A stretch of DNA of 64,000 nucleotides, taken from the NCBI RefSeq assembly GCF_905475465.1, contig NC_062252.1:6386001-6450000 (forward strand), in the 5' to 3' direction. Source of the stretch: Pieris napi. Taxonomy: Eukaryota > Arthropoda > Insecta > Lepidoptera > Pieridae. The translations under genes and the position numbers were made by a program. Under the pieces are notes generated by a model. That model worked only from the letters and a program-made list of their open reading frames with translations. It was not told the DNA's origin and ran no database searches. Shown here piece after piece: positions 26,101-39,450 of this stretch (positions are counted from its first letter, which is position 1; each line of letters begins with the position of its first letter).

Positions 26101-29100
26101 CAGCACTAAGGCTGTGTCAGGGACTGCGCCTGATTTGTGTTCTTTCAGGTCAGCACCCATAACACTCTCAAAAGAGCTCCAGCACTAAGGCTATGTCAGG
26201 GACTGCACCTGATTTGTGTTCTTTCAGGTCAGCTTCCATAACACTCTCAAAAGAGCTCCAGCACTAAGGCTGTGTCAGGGACTGCGCCTGAAATGTGTTC
26301 TTTCACATCAGCACCCATAAAACTCTCAAAAGAGCTCCAGCACTAAGGCTGTGTCAGGGACTGCGCCTGATTTATGTTCTTTCAGGTCAGCACCCATGAC
26401 ACTCTCAAAAGAGCTCCAGCACTAAGGCTGTGTCAGGGACTGCGCCTGATTTGTGTTCTTTCAGGTCAGCACCCATAACACTCTCAAAAGAGCTCCAGCA
26501 CTAAGGATGTGTCAGGGACTGCGCCTGAAATGTGTTCTTTCACATCAGCACCCATAACACTCTCAAAAGAGCTACAGCACTAAGGCTGAGTCAGGGACTG
26601 CGCCTGATTTGTGTTCTTTCAGGTTAGCACCCGTAACACTCTCAAAAGAGCTCCAGCACTAAGGCTATGTCAGGGACTGCGCCTGATTTGTGTTCTTTCA
26701 GGTCAGCACCCATAACACTCTCAAAAGAGCTCCAGCACTAAGGCTGTGTCAGGGACTGCGCCTGATTTGTGTTCTTTCAGGTCAGCACCCGTAACACTCT
26801 CAAAAGAGCTCCAGCACTAAGGCTGTGTCAGGGACTGCGCCTGATTTGTGTTCTTTCAGGTCAGCACCCATAACACTCTCAAAAGAGCTCCAGCACTAAG
26901 GCTATGTCAGGGACTGCACCTGATTTGTGTTCTTTCAGGTCAGCTTCCATAACACTCTCAAAAGAGCTCCAGCACTAAGGCTGTGTCAGGGACTGCGCCT
27001 GAAATGTGTTCTTTCACATCAGCACCCATAACACTCTCAAAAGAGCTCCAGCACTAAGGCTGTGTCAGGGACTGCGCCTGATTTATGTTCTTTCAGGTCA
27101 GCACCCATAACACTCTCAAAAGAGCTCCAGCACTAAGGCTGTGTCAGGGACTGCGCCTGATTTGTGTTCTTTCAGGTCAGCTTCCATAACACTCTCAAAA
27201 GAGCTCCAGCACTAAGGCTGTGTCAGGGACTGCGCCTGAAATGTGTTCTTTCACATCAGCACCCATAACACTCTCAAAAGAGCTCCAGCACTAAGGCTGT
27301 GTCAGGGACTGCGCCTGATTTATGTTCTTTCAGGTCAGCACCCATAACACTCTCAAAAGAGCTCCAGCACTAAGGCTGTGTCAGGGACTGCGCCTGATTT
27401 GTGTTCTTTCAGGTCAGCACCCATAACACTCTCAAAAGAGCTCCAGCACTAAGGCTGTGTCAGGGACTGCGCCTGATTTGTGTTCTTTCAGGTCAGCACC
27501 CATAACACTCTCAAAAGAGCTACAGCACTAAGGCTGTGTCAGGGACTGCGCCTGATTTGTGTTCTTTCAGGTTAGCACCCGTAACACTCTCAAAAGAGCT
27601 CCAGCACTAAGGCTATGTCAGGGACTGCGCCTGATTTGTGTTCTTTCAGGTTAGCACCCGTAACACTCTCAAAAGAGCTCCAGCACTAAGGCTATGTCAG
27701 GGACTGCGCCTGATTTGTGTTCTTTCAGGTCAGCACCCATAACACTCTCAAAAGAGCTCCAGCACTAAGGCTGTGTCAGGGACTGCGCCTGATTTGTGTT
27801 CTTTCAGGTCAGCACCCATAACACTCTCAAAAGAGCTCCAGCACTAAGGCTGTGTCAGGGACTGCGCCTGATTTGTGTTCTTTCAGGTCAGCACCCATAA
27901 CACTCTCAAAAGAGCTCCAGCACTAAGGATGTGTCAGGGACTGCGCCTGATTTGTGTTCTTTCAGGTCAGCTTCCATAACACTCTCAAAAGAGCTCCAGC
28001 ACTAAGGCTATGTCAGGGACTGCGCCTGATTTGTGTTCTTTCAGGTCAGCACCCATAACACTCTCAAAAGAGCTCCAGCACTAAGGATGTGTCAGGGACT
28101 GCGCCTGAAATGTGTTCTTTCACATCAGCACCCATAACACTCTCAAAAGAGCTACAGCACTAAGGCTGTGTCAGGGACTGCGCCTGATTTGTGTTCTTTC
28201 AGGTTAGCACCCGTAACACTCTCAAAAGAGCTCCAGCACTAAGGCTATGTTAGGGACTGCGCCTGATTTGTGTTCTTTCAGGTCAGCACCCATAACACTC
28301 TCAAAAGAGCTCCAGCACTAAGGCTGTGTCAGGGACTGCGCCTGATTTGTGTTCTTTCAGGTCAGCACCCGTAACACTCTCAAAAGAGCTCCAGCACTAA
28401 GGCTGTGTCAGGGACTGCGCCTGATTTGTGTTCTTTCAGGTCAGCACCCATAACACTCTCAAAAGAGCTCCAGCACTAAGGCTATGTCAGGGACTGCACC
28501 TGATTTGTGTTCTTTCAGGTGAGCTTCCATAACACTCTCAAAAGAGCTCCAGCACTAAGGCTGTGTCAGGGACTGCGCCTGAAATGTGTTCTTTCACATC
28601 AGCACCCATAACACTCTCAAAAGAGCTTCAGCACTAAGGCTGTGTCAGGGACTGCGCCTGATTTATGTTCTTTCAGGTCAGCACCCATAACACTCTCAAA
28701 AGAGCTCCAGCACTAAGGCTGTGTCAGGGACTGCGCCTGATTTGTGTTCTTTCAGGTCAGCACCCATAACAATCTCAAAAAAGCTCCAGCACTAAGGATG
28801 TGTCAGGGACTGCGCCTGAAATGTGTTCTTTCACATCAGCACCCATAACACTCTCAAAAGAGCTACAGCACTAAGGCTGTGTCAGGGACTGCGCCTGATT
28901 TGTGTTCTTTCAGGTTAGCACCCGTAACACTCTCAAAAGAGCTCCAGCACTAAGGCTATGTCAGGGACTGCGCCTGATTTGTGTTCTTTCAGGTCAGCAC
29001 CCATAACACTCTCAAAAGAGCTCCAGCACTAAGGCTGTGTCAGGGACTGCGCCTGATTTGTGTTCTTTCAGGTCAGCACCCGTAACACTCTCAAAAGAGC

Positions 29101-29835
29101 TCCAGCACTAAGGCTGTGTCAGGGACTGCGCCTGATTTGTGTTCTTTCAGGTCAGCACCCATAACACTCTCAAAAGAGCTCCAGCACTAAGGCTATGTCA
29201 GGGACTGCACCTGATTTGTGTTCTTTCAGGTCAGCTTCCATAACACTCTCAAAAGAGCTCCAGCACTAAGGCTGTGTCAGGGACTGCGCCTGAAATGTGT
29301 TCTTTCACATCAGCACCCATAACACTCTCAAAAGAGCTCCAGCACTAAGGCTGTGTCAGGGACTGCGCCTGATTTATGTTCTTTCAGGTCAGCACCCATA
29401 ACACTCTCAAAAGAGCTCCAGCACTAAGGCTATGTCAGGGACTGCGCCTGATTTGTGTTCTTTCAGGTCAGCACCCGTAATACTCTCAAAAGAGCTTCAG
29501 CACTAAGGCTGTGTCAGGGACTGCGCCTGAAATGTGTTCTTTCACATCAGCACCCATAACACTCTCAAAAGAGCTCCAGCACTAAGGCTGTGTCAGGGAC
29601 TGCGCCTGATTTATGTTCTTTCAGGTCAGCACCCATAACACTCTCAAAAGAGCTCCAGCACTAAGGCTATGTCAGGGACTGCGCCTGATTTGTGTTCTTT
29701 CAGGTCAGCACCCGTAATACTCTCAAAAGAGCTTCAGCACTAAGGCTGTGTCAGGGACTGCGCCTGAAATGTGTTCTTTCACATCAGCACCCATAACACT
29801 CTCAAAAGAGCTCCAGCACTAAGGCTGTGTCAGGA
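23188..29835. repeat. Pure B-type satellite array (79-bp monomer)
   Basis: About 6.6 kb of uninterrupted 79-bp monomers (roughly 84 units) with no A unit and no 178-bp insertion. Three main variants are seen: B1 with TTTGTGTTCTTTCAGGTCAG, B2 with AAATGTGTTCTTTCACATCAG, and B1 forms with CTTCCATAAC in place of CACCCATAAC. Variant order repeats at long range: the rare CACCCATGAC is at 23942 and 26391 (2449 bp, 31 monomers), and CTACAGCACT at 24123 and 26572 (again 2449 bp). No gene is seen in this stretch. Confidence 0.95.
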
Positions 29836-32800
29836 CTGCGCCTGATATGTGTTGAAAAAAACACATCTTTCGGGACAGCGCCCGTTATACTCATAAAAGA
29901 GCACCAGCACTAAGGCTGTCAGGACTATGCCTGATATGTGTTAAAAAAACACATCTTTCGGGACAGCGCCCGTTATACTCATAAAAGAGCATCAGCACTA
30001 AGGCTGTCAGGACTATGCCTGATATGTGTTAAAAAAAACACATCTTTCGGGACAGCGCCCGTTATACTCATAAAAGAGCACCAGCACTTAGGCTGTCAGG
30101 ACTATGCCTGATATGTGTTAAAAAAACACATCTTTCGGGACAGCGCCCGTTATACTCATAAAAGAGCACCAGCACTAAGGCTGTCAGGACTATGCCTGAT
30201 ATGTGTTGAAAAAAAACACATCTTTCGGGACAGCGCCCGTTATACTCATAAAAGAGCACCAGCACTAAGGCTGTCAGGACTATGCCTGATATGTGTAAAA
30301 AAACACATCTTTCGGGACAGCGCCCGTTATACTCATAAAAGAGCACCAGCACTAAGGCTGTCAGGACTATGCCTGATATGTGTAAAAAAACACATCTTTC
30401 GGGACAGCGCCCGTTATACTCATAAAAGAGCACCAGCACTAAGGCTGTCAGGACTATGCCTGATATGTGTTTAAAAAAACACATCTTTCGGGACAGCGCC
30501 CGTTATATTCATAAAAGAGCATCAGTACTAAGGCTGTCAGGACTGCGCCTGATATGTGTTGAAAAAAACACATCTTTCGGGACAGCGCCCGTTATACTCA
30601 TAAAAGAGCACCAGCACTAAGGCTGTCAGGACTATGCCTGATATGTGTTTAAAAAAACACATCTTTCGGGACAGCGCCCGTTATACTCATAAAAGAGCAT
30701 CAGCACTAAGGCTGTCAGGACTGCGCCTGATATGTGTTGAAAAAAACACATCTTTCGGGACAGCGCCCGTTATACTCATAAAAGAGCACCAGCACTAATG
30801 CTGTCATCAACGTGAACCGGCCGGCGCAGTGCGCTCGACGGTTTCGCTCCACAAATATACCGAGAGCAATAGTCTACGTCGGCATTGGAACGGGCGCGGC
30901 GTGCGACCGCCGAATGTTTCTCGTAGAGCGTTGAGAGTCGGTTTTAATTTTATGATTGATGTGTACATATTATGTAATGTAAAAGAGCTCTAAGGCTGTC
31001 AGGACTATGCCTGATATGTGTAAAAAAACACATCTTTCGGGACAGCGCCCGTTATACTCATAAAAGAGCACCAGCACTAAGGCTGTCAGGACTATGCCTG
31101 ATATGTGTTAAAAAAACACATCTTTCGGGACAGCGCCCGTTATATTCATAAAAGAGCATCAGCACTAAGGCTGTCAGGACTATGCCTGATATGTGTTAAA
31201 AAAAACACATCTTTAGGGACAGCGCCCGTTATACTCATAAAAGAGCACCAGCACTAAGGCTGTCAGGACTATGCCTGATATGTGTTAAAAAAACACATCT
31301 TTCGGGACAGCGCCCGTTATACTCATAAAAGAGCACCAGCACTAAGGCTGTCATCAACGTGAACCGGCCGGCGCAGTGCGTTCGACGGTTTCGCTCCACA
31401 AATATACCGAGAGCAATAGTCTACGTCGGCATTGGAACGGGCGCGGCGCGCGACCGCCGAATGTTTCTCGTAGAGCGTTGAGAGTCGGTTTCAATTTTAT
31501 GATTGATGTGTACATATTATGTAATGTAAAAGAGCTCTAAGGCTGTCAGGACTATGCCTGATATGTGTTGAAAAAAACACATCTTTCGGGACAGCGCCCG
31601 TCATACTCATAAAAGAGCACTAGCACTAAGGCTGTCATCAACGTGAACCGGCCGGCGCAGTGCGCTCGACGGATTCGCTCCACAAATATACCGAGAGCAA
31701 TAGTCTACGTCGGCATTGGAACGGGCGCGGCGCGCGACCGCCGAATGTTTCTCGTAGAGCGTTGAGAGTCGGTTTCAATTTTATGATTGATGTGTACATA
31801 TTATGTAATGTAAAAGAGCTCTAAGGCTGTCAGGACTATGCCTGATATGTTTAAAAAAACACATCTTTCGGGACAGCGCCCGTTATACTCATAAATGAGC
31901 ACCAGCACTAAGGCTGTCATCAACGTGAACCGGCCGGCGCAGTGCGCTCGACGGTTTCGCTCCACAAATATACCGAGAGCAATAGTCTACGTCGGCATTG
32001 GAACGGGCGCGGCGCGCGACCGCCGAATGTTTCTCGTAGAGCGTTGAGAGTCGGTTTCAATTTTATGATTGATGTGTACATATTATGTAATGTAAAAGAG
32101 CTCTAAGGCTGTCAGGACTGCGCCTGATATGTGTTAAAAAAAACACATCTTTCGGGACAGCGCCCGTTATACTCATAAAAGAGCACCAGCACTAAGGCTG
32201 TCATCAACGTGAACCGGCCGGCGCAGTGCGCTCGACGGTTTCGCTCCACAAATATACCGAGAGCAATAGTCTACGTCGGCATTGGAACGGGCGCGGCGCG
32301 CGACCGCCGAATGTTTCTCGTAGAGCGTTGAGAGTCGGTTTCAATTTTATGATTGATGTGTACATATTATGTAATGTAAAAGAGCTCTAAGGCGGTCAGG
32401 ACTATGCCTGATATGTGTTGAAAAAAACACATCTTTCGGGACAGCGCCCGTTATACTCATAAAAGAGCATCAGCACTAAGGCTGTCAGGACTGCGCCTGA
32501 TATGTGTTGAAAAAAACACATCTTTCGGGACAGCGCCCGTTATACTCATAAAAGAGCACCAGCACTAAGGCTGTCATCAACGTGAACCGGCCGGCGCAGT
32601 GCGCTCGACGGTATCGCTCCACAAATATACCGAGAGCAATAGTCTACGTCAGCATTGGAACGGGCGCGGCGCGCGACCGCCGAATGTTTCTCGTAGAGCG
32701 TTGAGAGTCGGTTTCAATTTTATGATTGATGTGTACATATTATGTAATGTAAAAGAGCTCTAAGGCTGTCAGGACTATGCCTGATATGTGTTGAAAAAAA

Positions 32801-32945
32801 CACATCTTTCGGGACAGCGCCCGTTATACTCATAAAAGAGCACCAGCACTAAGGCTGTCAGGACTATGCCTGATATGTGTTAAAAAAACACATCTTTCGG
32901 GACAGCGCCCGTTGTACTCATAAAAGAGCACCAGCACTAAGGCTG
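29835..32945. repeat. A-type satellite with 178-bp insertion units
   Basis: A monomers, many with a TGTTGAAAAAAACACA form of the dyad, plus 178-bp insertion units starting at 30807, 31354, 31638, 31920, 32204 and 32577. Several insertions are separated by a single A monomer, giving a compound unit of about 280 bp (31354, 31638, 31920, 32204 are 282-284 bp apart). No gene is seen. Confidence 0.92.
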
Positions 32946-33655
32946 TGTCAGGGTCTGTGCCTGATTTGTGTTCTTTCAGGTCAGCACCCGTAACACTCTC
33001 AAAAGAGCTCCAGCACTAAGGCTGTGTCAGGGACTGCGCCTGATTTGTGTTCTTTCAGGTCAGCACCCAATACACTCTCAAAAGAGCTCCAGTACTAAGG
33101 CTGTGTCAGGGACTGCGCCTGATTTGTATTCTTTCAGGTCAGCACCCGTAACACACTCAAAAGAGCTCCAGCACTAAGGCTGTGTCAGGGACTGCGCCTG
33201 AAATGTGATCTTTCACATCAGCACCCATAACACTCTCAAAAGAGCTCCAGAACTAAGGCTATGTCAGGGACTGCGCCTGATTTGTGTTCTTTCAGGTCAG
33301 CTCCCATAACACTCTCAAAAGAGCTCCAGCATTAAGGCTATGTCAGGGACTGCGCCTGATTTGTGTTCTTTCAGGTCAGCACCCGTAACACTCTCAAAAG
33401 AGCTCCAGCACTAAGGCTGTGTCAGGGACTGCGCCTGAAATGTGTTCTTTCACATCAGCACCCATAACACTCTCAAAAGAGCTCCAGCACTAAGGCTATG
33501 TCAGGGACTGCGCCTGATTTGTGTTCTTTCAGGTCAGCTCCCATAACACTCTCAAAAGAGCTCCAGCACTAAGGCTATGTCAGGGACTGCGCCTGATTTG
33601 TGTTCTTTCAGGTCAGCACCCATAACACTCTCAAAAGAGCTTCAGCACTAAGGCT
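32945..33655. repeat. B-type satellite block
   Basis: About nine 79-bp B monomers, including B1 and B2 variants and forms with GCTCCCATAAC. The A to B switch falls in the shared CAGCACTAAGGCTGT segment, as does the switch back to A near 33655. Confidence 0.92.
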
Positions 33656-36600
33656 ATGTCAGGACTATGCCTGATATCTGTTAAAAAAACACATCTTTCG
33701 GGACAGCGCCCGTTATACTCATAAAAGAGCATCAGCACTAAGGCTGTCAGGACTATGCCTGATATGTTTAAAAAAACACATCTTTCGGGACAGCGCCCGT
33801 TACACTCATAAAAGAGCACCAGCACTAAGGCTGTCAGGACTATGCCTGATATGTGTTAAAAAAACACATCTTTCGGGACAGCGCCCATTATACTCATAAA
33901 AGAGCATCAGCACTAAGGCTGTCAGGACTATGCCTGATATGTGTATAAAAAAACACATCTTTCGGGACAGCGCCCGTTATACTCATAAAAGAGCACCAGC
34001 ACTAAGGCTGTCAGGACTATGCCTGATATGTGTAAAAAAACACATCTTTCGGGACAGCGCCCGTTATACTCATAAAAGAGCACCAGTACTAAGGCTGTCA
34101 GGACTATGCCTGATATGTGTGTAAAAAAACACATCTTTCGGGACAGCGCCCGTTATACTCATAAAAGAGCATCAGCACTAAGGCTGTCAGGACTGCGCCT
34201 GATATGTGTTGAAAAAAACACATCTTTCGGGACAGCGCCCGTTATACTCATAAAAGAGCACCAGCACTAAGGCTGTCATCAACGTGAACCGGCCGGCGCA
34301 GTGCGCTCGACGGTTTCGCTCCACAAATATACCGAGAGCAATAGTCTACGTCGGCATTGGAACGGGCGCGGCGTGCGACCGCCGAATGTTTCTCGTAGAG
34401 CGTTGAGAGTCGGTTTTAATTTTATGATTGATGTGTACATATTATGTAATGTAAAAGAGCTCTAAGGCTGTCAGGACTATGCCTGATATGTTTAAAAAAA
34501 CACATCTTTCGGGACAGCGCCCGTTATACTCATAAAAGAGCACCAGCACTAAGGCTGTCATCAACGTGAACCGGCCGGCGCAGTGCGCTCGACGGTTTCG
34601 CTCCACAAATATACCGAGAGCAATAGTCTACGTCGGCATTGGAACGGGCGCGGCGCGCGACCGCCGAATGTTTCTCGTATTGAGAGTCGGTTTCAATTTT
34701 ATGATTGATGTGTACATATTATGTAATGTAAAAGAGCTCTAAGGCTGTCAGGACTATGCCTGATATGTGTTGAAAAAAACACATGTTTCGGGACAGCGCC
34801 CGTTATACTCATAAAAGAGCACCAGCACTAAGGCTGTCATCAACGTGAACCGGCCGGCGCAGTGCGCTCGACGGTTTCGCTCCACAAATATACCGAGAGC
34901 AATAGTCTACGTCGGCATTGGAACGGGCGCGGCGCGCGACCGCCGAATGTTTCTCGTAGAGCGTTGAGAGTCGGTTTCAATTTTATGATTGATGTGTACA
35001 TATTATGTAATGTAAAAGAGCTCTAAGGCTGTCAGGACTGCGCCTGATATGTGTTGAAAAAAACACATCTTTCGGGACAGCACCCGTTATACTCATAAAA
35101 GAGCATCTGGTCTAAGGCTGTCAGGACTATGCCTGATATATGTTTAATAAAACACATCTTTCGGGACAGCGCCCGTTATACTCATAAAAGAGCATCAGCA
35201 CTAAGGCTGTCAGGACTATGCCTGATATGTGTTAAAAAAACACATCTTTCGGGACAGCGCCCGTTATACTCATAAACGAGCATCAGCACTAAGGCTGTCA
35301 GGACTATGCCTGATATGTGTTAAAAAACACATCTTTCGGGACAGCGCCCGTTATACTCATAAAAGAGCACCAGCACTAAGGCTGTCAGCACTATGCCTGA
35401 TATGTGTTGAAAAAAACACATCTTTCGGGACAGCGCCCGTTATACTCATAAAAGAGCACCAGCACTAAGGCTGTCATCAACGTGAACCGGCCGGCGCAGT
35501 GCGCTCGACGGTTTCGCTCCACAAATATACCGAGAGCAATAGTCTACGTCGGCATTGAAACGGGCGCGGCGCGCGACCGCCGAATGTTTCTCGTAGAGCG
35601 TTGAGAGTCGGTTTCAATTTTATGATTGATGTGTACATATTATGTAATGTAAAAGAGCTCTAAGGCTGTCAGGACTATGCCTGATATGTGTTGAAAAAAA
35701 CACATCTTTCGGGACAGCGCCCGTTATACTCATAAAAGAGCACCAGCACTAAGGCTGTCATCAACGTGAACCGGCCGGCGCAGTGCGCTCGACGGTTTCG
35801 CTCCACAAATATACCGAGAGCAATAGTCTACGTCGGCATTGGAACGGGCGCGGCGCGCGACCGCCGAATGTTTCTCGTATTGAGAGTCGGTTTCAATTTT
35901 ATGATTGATGTGTACATATTATGTAATGTAAAAGAGCTCTAAGGCTGTCAGGACTATGCCTGATATGTGTTGAAAAAAACACATCTTTCGGGACAGCGCC
36001 CGTTATACTCATAAAAGAGCACCAGCACTAAGGCTGTCATCAACGTGAACCGGCCGGCGCAGTGCGCTCGACGGTTTCGCTCCACAAATATACCGAGAGC
36101 AATAGTCTACGTCGGCATTGGAACGGGCGCGGCGCGCGACCGCCGAATGTTTCTCGTATTGAGAGTCGGTTTCAATTTTATGATTGATGTGTACATATTA
36201 TGTAATGTAAAAGAGCTCTAAGGCTGTCAGGACTATGCCTGATATGTGTTGAAAAAAACACATGTTTCGGGACAGCGCCCGTTATACTCATAAAAGAGCA
36301 CCAGCACTAAGGCTGTCATCAACGTGAACCGGCCGGCGCAGTGCGCTCGACGGTTTCGCTCCACAAATATACCGAGAGCAATAGTCTACGTCGGCATTGG
36401 AACGGGCGCGGCGCGCGACCGCCGAATGTTTCTCGTAGAGCGTTGAGAGTCGGTTTCAATTTTATGATTGATGTGTACATATTATGTAATGTAAAAGAGC
36501 TCTAAGGCTGTCAGGACTGCGCCTGATATGTGTTGAAAAAAACACATCTTTCGGGACAGCACCCGTTATACTCATAAAAGAGCATCTGGTCTAAGGCTGT

Positions 36601-38085
36601 CAGGACTATGCCTGATATATGTTTAATAAAACACATCTTTCGGGACAGCGCCCGTTATACTCATAAAAGAGCATCAGCACTAAGGCTGTCAGGACTATGC
36701 CTGATATGTGTTAAAAAAACACATCTTTCGGGACAGCGCCCGTTATACTCATAAACGAGCATCAGCACTAAGGCTGTCAGGACTATGCCTGATATGTGTT
36801 AAAAAACACATCTTTCGGGACAGCGCCCGTTATACTCATAAAAGAGCACCAGCACTAAGGCTGTCAGCACTATGCCTGATATGTGTTGAAAAAAACACAT
36901 CTTTCGGGACAGCGCCCGTTATACTCATAAAAGAGCACCAGCACTAAGGCTGTCATCAACGTGAACCGGCCGGCGCAGTGCGCTCGACGGTTTCGCTCCA
37001 CAAATATACCGAGAGCAATAGTCTACGTCGGCATTGAAACGGGCGCGGCGCGCGACCGCCGAATGTTTCTCGTAGAGCGTTGAGAGTCGGTTTCAATTTT
37101 ATGATTGATGTGTACATATTATGTAATGTAAAAGAGCTCTAAGGCTGTCAGGACTATGCCTGATATGTGTTGAAAAAAACACATCTTTCGGGACAGCGCC
37201 CGTTATACTCATAAAAGAGCACCAGCACTAAGGCTGTCATCAACGTGAACCGGCCGGCGCAGTGCGCTCGACGGTTTCGCTCCACAAATATACCGAGAGC
37301 AATAGTCTACGTCGGCATTGGAACGGGCGCGGCGCGCGACCGCCGAATGTTTCTCGTATTGAGAGTCGGTTTCAATTTTATGATTGATGTGTACATATTA
37401 TGTAATGTAAAAGAGCTCTAAGGCTGTCAGGACTATGCCTGATATGTGTTGAAAAAAACACATCTTTCGGGACAGCGCCCGTTATACTCATAAAAGAGCA
37501 CCAGCACTAAGGCTGTCATCAACGTGAACCGGCCGGCGCAGTGCGCTCGACGGTTTCGCTCCACAAATATACCGAGAGCAATAGTCTACGTCGGCATTGG
37601 AACGGGCGCGGCGCGCGACCGCCGAATGTTTCTCGTATTGAGAGTCGGTTTCAATTTTATGATTGATGTGTACATATTATGTAATGTAAAAGAGCTCTAA
37701 GGCTGTCAGGACTATGCCTGATATGTGTTGAAAAAAACACATCTTTCGGGACAGCGCCCGTTATACTCATAAAAGAGCACCAGCACTAAGGCTGTCATCA
37801 ACGTGAACCGGCCGGCGCAGTGCGCTCGACGGTTTCGCTCCACAAATATACCGAGAGCAATAGTCTACGTCGGCATTGGAACGGGCGCGGCGCGCGACCG
37901 CCGAATGTTTCTCGTAGAGCGTTGAGAGTCGGTTTCAATTTTATGATTGATGTGTACATATTATGTAATGTAAAAGAGCTCTAAGGCTGTCAGGACTATG
38001 CCTGATATGTTTAAAAAACACATCTTTCGGGACAGCGCCCGTTATACTCATAAAAGAGCACCAGCACTAAGGCTGTCAGGACTGC
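33655..38085. repeat. A-type satellite and insertion units in a 1479-bp higher-order repeat
   Basis: The segment 34561-36039 is repeated at 36040-37518, with a partial third copy 37519 to about 37995. Landmarks 34561/36040/37519, 34840/36319/37798, 35477/36956 and 35761/37240 are each 1479 bp apart; the rare units GAGCATCTGGTCTAAGG (about 35101 and 36580) and CACATGTTTCGG (34780 and 36259) recur at the same offset. Insertion units start at 34279, 34561, 34840, 35477, 35761, 36040, 36319, 36956, 37240, 37519 and 37798. The copies look nearly identical, so the tandem duplication is recent. Confidence 0.9.
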
Positions 38086-39450
38086 GCCTGATTTGTATTC
38101 TTTTAGGTCAGCACCCGTAACACTCTCAAAAGAGCTCCAGTACTAAGGCTGTGTCAGGGACTGCGCCTGATTTGTGTTCTTTCAGGTCAGCTCCCATAAC
38201 ACTCTCAAAAGAGCTCCAGCACTAAGGCTATGTCAGGGACTGCGCCTGATTTGTGTTCTTTCAGGTCAGCACCCGTAACACTCTCAAAAGAGCTCCAGCA
38301 CTAAGGCTATGTCAGGGACTGCGCCTGATTTGTGTTCTTTCAGGTCAGCACCCGTAACACTCTCAAAAGAGCTCCAGCACTAAGGCTGTGTCAGGGACTG
38401 CGCCTGAAATGTGTTCTTTCACATCAGCACCCATAACACTCTCAAAAGAGCTCCAGCACTAAGGCTATGTCAGGGACTGCGCCTGATTTGTGTTCTTTCA
38501 GGTCAGCTCCCATAACACTCTCAAAAGAGCTCCAGCACTAAGGCTATGTCAGGGACTGCGCCTGATTTGTGTTCTTTCAGGTCAGCACCCATAACACTCT
38601 CAAAAGAGCTCCAGCACTAAGGCTATGTCAGGACTATGCCTGATATCTGTTAAAAAAACACATCTTTCGGGACAGCACCCGTTATACTCATAAAAGAGCA
38701 TCAGCTCTAAGGCTGTCAGGACTATGCCTGATATGTGTTAAAAAACACATCTTTCGGGACAGCGCCCGTTATACTCATAAAAGAGCACCAGCACTAAGGC
38801 TGTCAGGACTATGCCTGATATGTGTTAAAAAAACACATCTTTCGGGACAGCGCCCGTTATACTCATAAAAGAGCTCCAGCACTAAGGCTATGTCAGGGAC
38901 TGCGCCTGATTTGTGTTCTTTCAGGTCAGCACCCGTAACACTCTCAAAAGAGCTCCAGCACTAAGGCTGTGTCAGGGACTGCGCCTGAAATGTGTTCTTT
39001 CACATCAGCACCCATAACACTCTCAAAAGAGCTCCAGCACTAAGGCTATGTCAGGGACTGCGCCTGATTTGTGTTCTTTCAGGTCAGCTCCCATAACACT
39101 CTCAAAAGAGCTCCAGCACTAAGGCTATGTCAGGGACTGCGCCTGATTTGTGTTCTTTCAGGTCAGCACCCGTAACACTCTCAAAAGAGATCCAGCACTA
39201 AGGCTGTGTCAGGGACTGCGCCTGAAATGTGTTCTTTCACATCAGCACCCATAACACTCTCAAAAGAGCTCCAGCACTAAGGCTATGTCAGGGACTGCGC
39301 CTGATTTGTGTTCTTTCAGGTCAGCTCCCATAACACTCTCAAAAGAGCTCCAGCACTAAGGCTATGTCAGGGACTGCGCCTGATTTGTGTTCTTTCAGGT
39401 CAGCACCCATAACACTCTCAAAAGAGCTCCAGCACTAAGGCTATGTCAGG
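38085..39450. repeat. B-type satellite with a short A interruption
   Basis: B monomers at about 38085-38630 and 38875-39450, split by about three A monomers (38630-38875). B1, B2 and GCTCCCATAAC variants alternate. A monomer with GAGATCCAGC (39187) is a useful marker because it recurs at 46510, 7323 bp away. Confidence 0.9.
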
